From: Thecamonas trahens ATCC 50062
Lineage: Eukaryota > Apusozoa > Apusomonadida > Apusomonadidae
NCBI RefSeq assembly: GCF_000142905.1
Contig: NW_013657651.1
Location: 235,146-299,145, forward strand
Direction of reading: 5' to 3'
Length of the DNA stretch: 64,000 bases
The notes under the pieces were generated by a model. That model saw nothing but the letters and a program-made list of their open reading frames with translations. It made no database searches and was not told where the DNA came from. The position numbers were made by a program, and so were the translations under genes. Of this stretch, positions 60,601-64,000 are shown in pieces; positions within the stretch are counted from its first letter, which is position 1; each line of letters begins with the position of its first letter.

Positions 60601-63600
60601 ACCGGCAGCGCCCGGGCAAAGATCGATGATACCGACCTTGGCCCACGAGCTCTGCTCGCGAGCGAGGACCCGGAAGAACGACCAGACGCACTGCTCAAGC
60701 GCGCCTTCGTGGCCGTCAGCAGGCGCGCCCGCCGGCGGTGCAACAGGAGCCGCGTTGCGGGTCAGGACTGCAACCGTGGCAATAGAGGCCAGTGCCGGCG
60801 TCGCCGCCACCGCCTGCACACCCGCAAGCACGTCGAGGAGCCAGGCTGACATGGCGACACCCGACGACGATGCCTTGGCCGGCGCCGGCGCAAAGATGAC
60901 CGCCCACTTGCTGGCGTTTGCAGCAGAGCCGGCGGCCGCAGCTGCGTCGAGTGCGGCGCGGAGCGCGTTGTTGCCGCCCGAGAGTGGAACGGCCGCGCCC
61001 GAGCCGGGTGCCATGCTGGCGATGAGGGCCGAGCCGTAGGCGACGTCGTCGCCGAGGACAATGACAAAGGTGCCCGAGCCGGCAAGGCCCGCGCCGGTGA
61101 CTGGGCCGATCGGGATGTACTGGGTCTCGTACACGTGGTCGGCGACGTAGGTCGAGGCCTCGACAAGGCGGGAAGGAGCGGTAGCGTCGCTGCGAGCTGC
61201 GCCGGCGCCGGCGGCCGACGGCTTGAGCTTGAACTTTTGGATCTTGCCCGAGGCGGTCATCGGGAGCTGGTCGGCAAACTCGTACACGACCGGGGCTTTG
61301 TAGCGGGCAAGGTTAGCAGCACAGAGTTCGCGGAGCGCGGCCTCGACGGCGACCTCCTGACCAAGCGCGTCCGGGTTGAGGACGATGATGGCCTTGACAA
61401 TCTCCTCCATGACAGGGTCGGGCTGGGCGACGACCGCGGCCATGCGGACCTGCGGGGCGCGGTAGAGGATGTTCTCGACCTCTGCGCAGTACACGTTCTC
61501 ACCGCCGGTAAGAATCATGTTCTTGGCGCGGTCGACGACTCGCAGGTAGCCGTGGTCGAGGGCGACGGCAAGGTCGCCAGTCTTGAAGTAGCCGTCCGAG
61601 GTAAAGGCCTCGGCGTTGGCGTCGGGCCGGTTCCAGTAGCCAGAGAAGACGGTCGGGCCGCGAATGTGGACCTCACCGACGGTCTTGCCGTCAGCCGGAA
61701 CGGGAGCACCGGTCTCGGGATCAACAATGCGGACGTCCATGAGGAGGAACGGGCGACCAGAGGTGGTGATGAACTCGGCGGCGCCGTCGCCGAGGGCGGC
61801 AACGGCTGGGGTGACGAGCGAGAACGAGATCTTGCCGCAGCACTCGGTCATACCGTACGAGATGAAAAAGGTGACCTGCTCGCCAAACCGCTCAAAGACG
61901 CGGCGAACCATTTCGGACGGGAGCGGCGAGCCGCCGCACGACATCAGCCGCATCGAGGTGAGGTCCAGCGGCTCGAGCATGGTTGCCGGCAGCGACATCA
62001 TCATGGTCACCATGGTCGACGCAAAGTTGGTGATGGAAACTCGATGGTCCGAGACGATGCCGAGCGCGCCAAGCGGGTCAAAGGTCCGCGAGATGATGTG
62101 CGTGCCACCAACCCAAGTGATGACGTAGATGGCAAAGGCATCGACAAGATGGAACATGGGCGCAAAGTGGCCCCATACGTCGCGGCCGGTGATGGAGAAC
62201 TCGGCGGCAGCGCCGAGTGCATGCATGGTCACAATCTTGTTGGAGAGGACCACGCCCTTGGGGAAGCCGGTCGTGCCCGAGGTGTAGTACATCTGGTAGC
62301 CGTCTGACGGCGAGGCGGGGCCGACCGGGAGCGCGAGCGGCGCAAAGCCTGACAAGGTTCCGGCCACCATCTGGGTGTAGGTGTACTCGGCGACCGTGAA
62401 CGGGGCGCCGCGGGTGAGCGGCAGGCTGAGGGCGGCGTCCTCGGCCTCGGACGGCGAGACCCAGACGATGCCACCAAGCGAGAGCGCTGCCTGGGCGCCG
62501 TCCCAGTGGCCGCCGGCGAGGATGTCGGCGACAACCGGAGCGTACTCGCTGTCCACCACCAGCCAGTGCGGCGAGGCGTCGCCAAGAATGAAACCGTGCT
62601 CAGCGGCGACAAGGCCGGTGTTGAGGTTGAGGACGACCGAGCGGAGGCCAGCCGCGGCAAAGTGGAGCTCGTAGACAACAGCCGAGTTGCGGCACAGGAC
62701 GCCGATGCGGACCTGGCGGAGCGCGGTAGCGCCGCCGGACGACGCTGCCGCGAGCGACGACGCAATGTTGCGGACGCGGTCATAGACCTGGCCGTAGGTG
62801 TGCTCGGTGCCACGGGTGACGTCACGGACGCCGACGGTGGACGAGCCGAGCGCGACGGCACGCTCGAGCATGTCCCACGGGTCGACACCGGCAGGCATGA
62901 TGTCCTCGGAAGCCGGAGGCGGGGTCGGGGTCGGTGGCGAGCGGGCCGGCACAGGAAGACTCGCAGACGCAGGCGCGGGCGTGGGCGAGCCAGACACGGC
63001 CTGATCAACCATGGGCGAAAAGGCGGCAGTGCGGGCGCGCGACGAGAGCACGCCACGCGAAAAGTGGGTCATGGTCGAGTAGTCGACCTCGACCTCGAGG
63101 AGCATCGAGGTGGAGGCCGCGGCGGCCGCGGCGGCAGCAGCGGAGAGGCCGGCGGTGGTGTCGACGTGGGCATAGCCAAGGCCAAAGGCCTTGGCCAGGG
63201 CAGCGAGGTTGTACTTGGGCAGGACAGTGCAGAACGGAGTCCGGCCCACAAACCGCTGGAGGCCGGACATCATGCCGAGCTCGTGGTCGCGGAGGACAAC
63301 GACGGTGACCGGAAGCGGAGCGTTGACAAGGGTCGCCATCTCAAGGCCGGTCATGAGAAAAGCGCCGTCTCCAACCAGCGCAACGGCGTGGGTGTTGGTA
63401 GGCGCGGCGCCGGCGCCGAGGGCAGCCGGCACGCAGTAGCCCATGGACGAGTAGTCTGTGGGCGAGAGGATGCGGGTGGGCGCGTCGAGGACAAGGTGCT
63501 CCATGGCGAGCACAGTGCCGTTGCCCGAGTCGGTGACGTAGACGGTGGTCTGAGACGGGAAGGCGGTCTGGAGCGCGGCGAAGAGTGCAGCGGGAGGAAG

Positions 63601-64000
63601 GGCGGTGACGCCCGACGCCGACGCGGTCCGCTCGCTCATCTCGGGCGCCGAGAGGGCCGGCCAGAGGGTGGCGCGGGCGGTGGCGAGGCGCGGATGAATC
63701 GACGACTGGGCGGTGGCGAGGCAGGCGGCGCGAACGCCGGCGGCAGCACGCGACTCGAGCTCGGCGACGAGGGCAGCGACGAGGGCCGAGGAGTCGGCCC
63801 GGACAGGAACGGCGTCCATGTGGGCACCGGGCACGGCCGGGTTGATGTCCACATGAAAAGTGACCCGCTTCGGCGCGGTCCGGTAGTGGGCCGAGGCCAT
63901 TTCGGACATGCGGGCGCCGAGAATGACGACAACATCGACAGGCTCGACAAACTCGCGGAGGACCGACGGAACCTGGGCGCCAAAGCCCGGCCAAACAAAG
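57655..64000 (-). CDS. TPP enzyme / acyl-AMP ligase / KR / 3xACP / LpxA-like megasynthase, 5' partial
   Basis: At least 2,115 residues, running off the window end. The frame continues unbroken above the internal ATG at 63909 (FVEPVDVVVILGAR). N- to C-terminal: thiamine-diphosphate central and pyrophosphate-binding domains (63040-64000; VALVGDGAFLMTGLEMATLV; LRDHELGMM); an AMP-forming acyl ligase (61190-62880; TTGFPKGVVLS, SYGMTECCGKISF, SGKIQKFKLK); a ketoreductase with N-terminal structural half (59660-61140; VVVTGALGGLGRHVLR, LFSSVYAVLGYAQLTHYAAA, then NAYLD with catalytic Ser and Tyr); three carrier domains (GVDSLAS, phosphopantetheine Ser); and an LpxA-like left-handed beta-helix acyltransferase (57655-58580) with catalytic AHIAHD, VHQF and GLSRAGYSDVQVAELERWY. 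No ketosynthase or acyltransferase is seen. It would activate an acid, load it on the carriers, reduce a keto group and transfer the hydroxyacyl chain. Chemistry and acceptor are inferred. Confidence 0.88.
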   Translation of the reverse strand, partial: FVWPGFGAQVPSVLREFVEPVDVVVILGARMSEMASAHYRTAPKRVTFHVDINPAVPGAHMDAVPVRADSSALVAALVAELESRAAAGVRAACLATAQSSIHPRLATARATLWPALSAPEMSERTASASGVTALPPAALFAALQTAFPSQTTVYVTDSGNGTVLAMEHLVLDAPTRILSPTDYSSMGYCVPAALGAGAAPTNTHAVALVGDGAFLMTGLEMATLVNAPLPVTVVVLRDHELGMMSGLQRFVGRTPFCTVLPKYNLAALAKAFGLGYAHVDTTAGLSAAAAAAAAASTSMLLEVEVDYSTMTHFSRGVLSSRARTAAFSPMVDQAVSGSPTPAPASASLPVPARSPPTPTPPPASEDIMPAGVDPWDMLERAVALGSSTVGVRDVTRGTEHTYGQVYDRVRNIASSLAAASSGGATALRQVRIGVLCRNSAVVYELHFAAAGLRSVVLNLNTGLVAAEHGFILGDASPHWLVVDSEYAPVVADILAGGHWDGAQAALSLGGIVWVSPSEAEDAALSLPLTRGAPFTVAEYTYTQMVAGTLSGFAPLALPVGPASPSDGYQMYYTSGTTGFPKGVVLSNKIVTMHALGAAAEFSITGRDVWGHFAPMFHLVDAFAIYVITWVGGTHIISRTFDPLGALGIVSDHRVSITNFASTMVTMMMSLPATMLEPLDLTSMRLMSCGGSPLPSEMVRRVFERFGEQVTFFISYGMTECCGKISFSLVTPAVAALGDGAAEFITTSGRPFLLMDVRIVDPETGAPVPADGKTVGEVHIRGPTVFSGYWNRPDANAEAFTSDGYFKTGDLAVALDHGYLRVVDRAKNMILTGGENVYCAEVENILYRAPQVRMAAVVAQPDPVMEEIVKAIIVLNPDALGQEVAVEAALRELCAANLARYKAPVVYEFADQLPMTASGKIQKFKLKPSAAGAGAARSDATAPSRLVEASTYVADHVYETQYIPIGPVTGAGLAGSGTFVIVLGDDVAYGSALIASMAPGSGAAVPLSGGNNALRAALDAAAAAGSAANASKWAVIFAPAPAKASSSGVAMSAWLLDVLAGVQAVAATPALASIATVAVLTRNAAPVAPPAGAPADGHEGALEQCVWSFFRVLAREQSSWAKVGIIDLCPGAAGEVAFEGSVLGRVLGADGVVGGAVTQVMEIALRGTSVYATRLVRAQVPAGGVAADAVCAALGAADSGMVVVTGALGGLGRHVLRWLARVGVKRIGILSRSKASLEELDGAAAAVVAELGGQGVTLSLAQCDVSKPEEVVFGLTALRDGARAAGVKISAILHLAGILDDGFAVGMEPARFERVLSAKVVGGWALHAAADALALELDAFVLFSSVYAVLGYAQLTHYAAANAYLDGLAAFRHRAGLPALSVNWCTFADDGMASELGPAFERYWRSQGFGFLDPTQAFMGLGQLLAADNAASSIGMFEVDWAAFAASSMTPSTSTVVELVAAAAAAPAAAAAPVAAPAVAGVEARVEDVVGELVGAARPYGFDRQAPFAQLGVDSLASATLRTRLNEAFGVELSGMVLFEQPNIAAMAGHLVSLGVQAPAAVAAPAHASAASAATAAPVAAPATAGVEARVEDVVGELVGAARPYGFDRQAPFAQLGVDSLASATLRTRLNEAFGVELSGMVLFEQPNIAAMAGHLVSLGVQAPAAVAAPAHASAASAATAAPVAAPATAGVEARVEDVVGELVGAARPYGFDRQAPFAQLGVDSLASATLRTRLNEAFGVELSGMVLFEQPNIAAMAGHLVSLGVQAPAGTAPAHASAAPPAPAPAAYAAPVRAAVTTAPAQPMPTSLVSPGARVGPGVTIAPMAIVEDGAVLGAGVSVGAFSIIRSGAVIGARTKIGSHVQIESGVRFGEENDVGAFCHFVGPDVVVGSRNEFSSHCVVGLWPEDYVTRTPPTGGIVIGNENVFREYVNVHAPEGEPPKYEAVTKIGNKCYFMNYAHIAHDMVIEDNVTVTCSVQFGGYCRVMRNANVGINSQVHQFSTIGPYCMVGLGTSVVRDVLPFTTFTSRGSSPSGTSQSLNFIGLSRAGYSDVQVAELERWYAKTFKPSAALTLEALEPLLYKSDGSQFWFANDLRNWVSHRLAQHRVRPIGSVEWA
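58723..59667 (-). repeat. Three tandem 315-bp carrier-domain repeats
   Basis: Units starting at 58723, 59038 and 59353 are almost identical at the DNA level, each encoding one acyl/peptidyl carrier domain (VEDVVGELVGAARPYGFDRQ, GVDSLASATLRTRLNEAFGV) plus an Ala/Pro-rich linker. Differences are confined mainly to the linkers at the outer ends. The identity points to very recent duplication or ongoing gene conversion. Confidence 0.95.

Noticed and set aside
57655-64000. Bacterial contamination as the source of the megasynthase
   Set aside because: Base composition, Ala/Gly/Val-rich style and continuity with the adjacent kinase and UTP6 genes (spliced, eukaryotic) argue that it is part of the same chromosome. 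Ancient horizontal transfer of the LpxA or synthase parts remains possible.
1-64000. tRNA, rRNA or snRNA genes
   Set aside because: I looked for tRNA T-loop boxes and conserved rRNA stretches in the intergenic regions and saw none convincing; a covariance-model scan would be decisive.

Overview
This is nuclear DNA from a GC-rich, gene-dense, intron-poor unicellular eukaryote. The window carries huntingtin, the proteasome ATPase Rpt3, PIG-K, LETM1, UTP6, YIF1 and a WASP-type actin regulator. Its few introns start GTACG, GTAGGT or GTATGT. The gene set and surface-protein style suggest an apusomonad such as Thecamonas trahens; that assignment is an inference from gene content, not a database match. 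Two runs of N (12260-12359 and 33742-34465) show it is a draft scaffold. At least nine single-base (-1) frame breaks, most at short homopolymers, look like sequencing undercalls, so several genes below are annotated across a break.

Layout. 1-4.2 kb: a SpoU/TrmH RNA methyltransferase, the first copy of a short terminal-inverted-repeat element, an unrecognised basic protein and a spliced R3H protein. 4.4-12.2 kb: a 2593-residue huntingtin homologue without introns or polyglutamine. 12.4-15.8 kb: PRKRIP1, a possible beta-barrel protein, a fatty-acid-hydroxylase-family enzyme and the second, internally deleted element copy. 16.1-26.6 kb: one giant surface gene (kelch, six novel ~120-residue repeats, PSI, thirteen Calx-beta-like repeats, IPT/TIG, multi-span membrane region). 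26.6-33.4 kb: Rpt3, a WASP-like protein with ankyrin repeats, a PhoD-type phosphatase and YIF1. 34.6-45.7 kb: a small membrane protein, MYG1, two polytopic membrane proteins, PIG-K, LETM1 and an NT5DC-type HAD hydrolase. 46-57.4 kb: a polycystin-1-like GPS protein with EF hands, a nucleotide-sugar transporter, a 14-bp minisatellite, UTP6 (first exon only the ATG) and a signal-peptide/nidogen-like/kinase fusion.

57.7 kb to the window edge: the most unusual gene, a multidomain synthase open at its 5' end. Its order is thiamine-diphosphate enzyme, acyl-AMP ligase, ketoreductase, three nearly identical carrier domains, and an LpxA-like acyltransferase. It looks like a self-contained machine for making a hydroxy-acyl chain and transferring it to an acceptor, perhaps a sugar nucleotide.

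Genes are arranged singly on both strands with short intergenic spaces (often 30-450 bp). Convergent neighbours nearly touch, and one pair overlaps by 11 bp. Nothing suggests operons. Intergenic DNA is dominated by poly-C/poly-G runs and simple repeats. I saw no tRNA, rRNA or CRISPR array.
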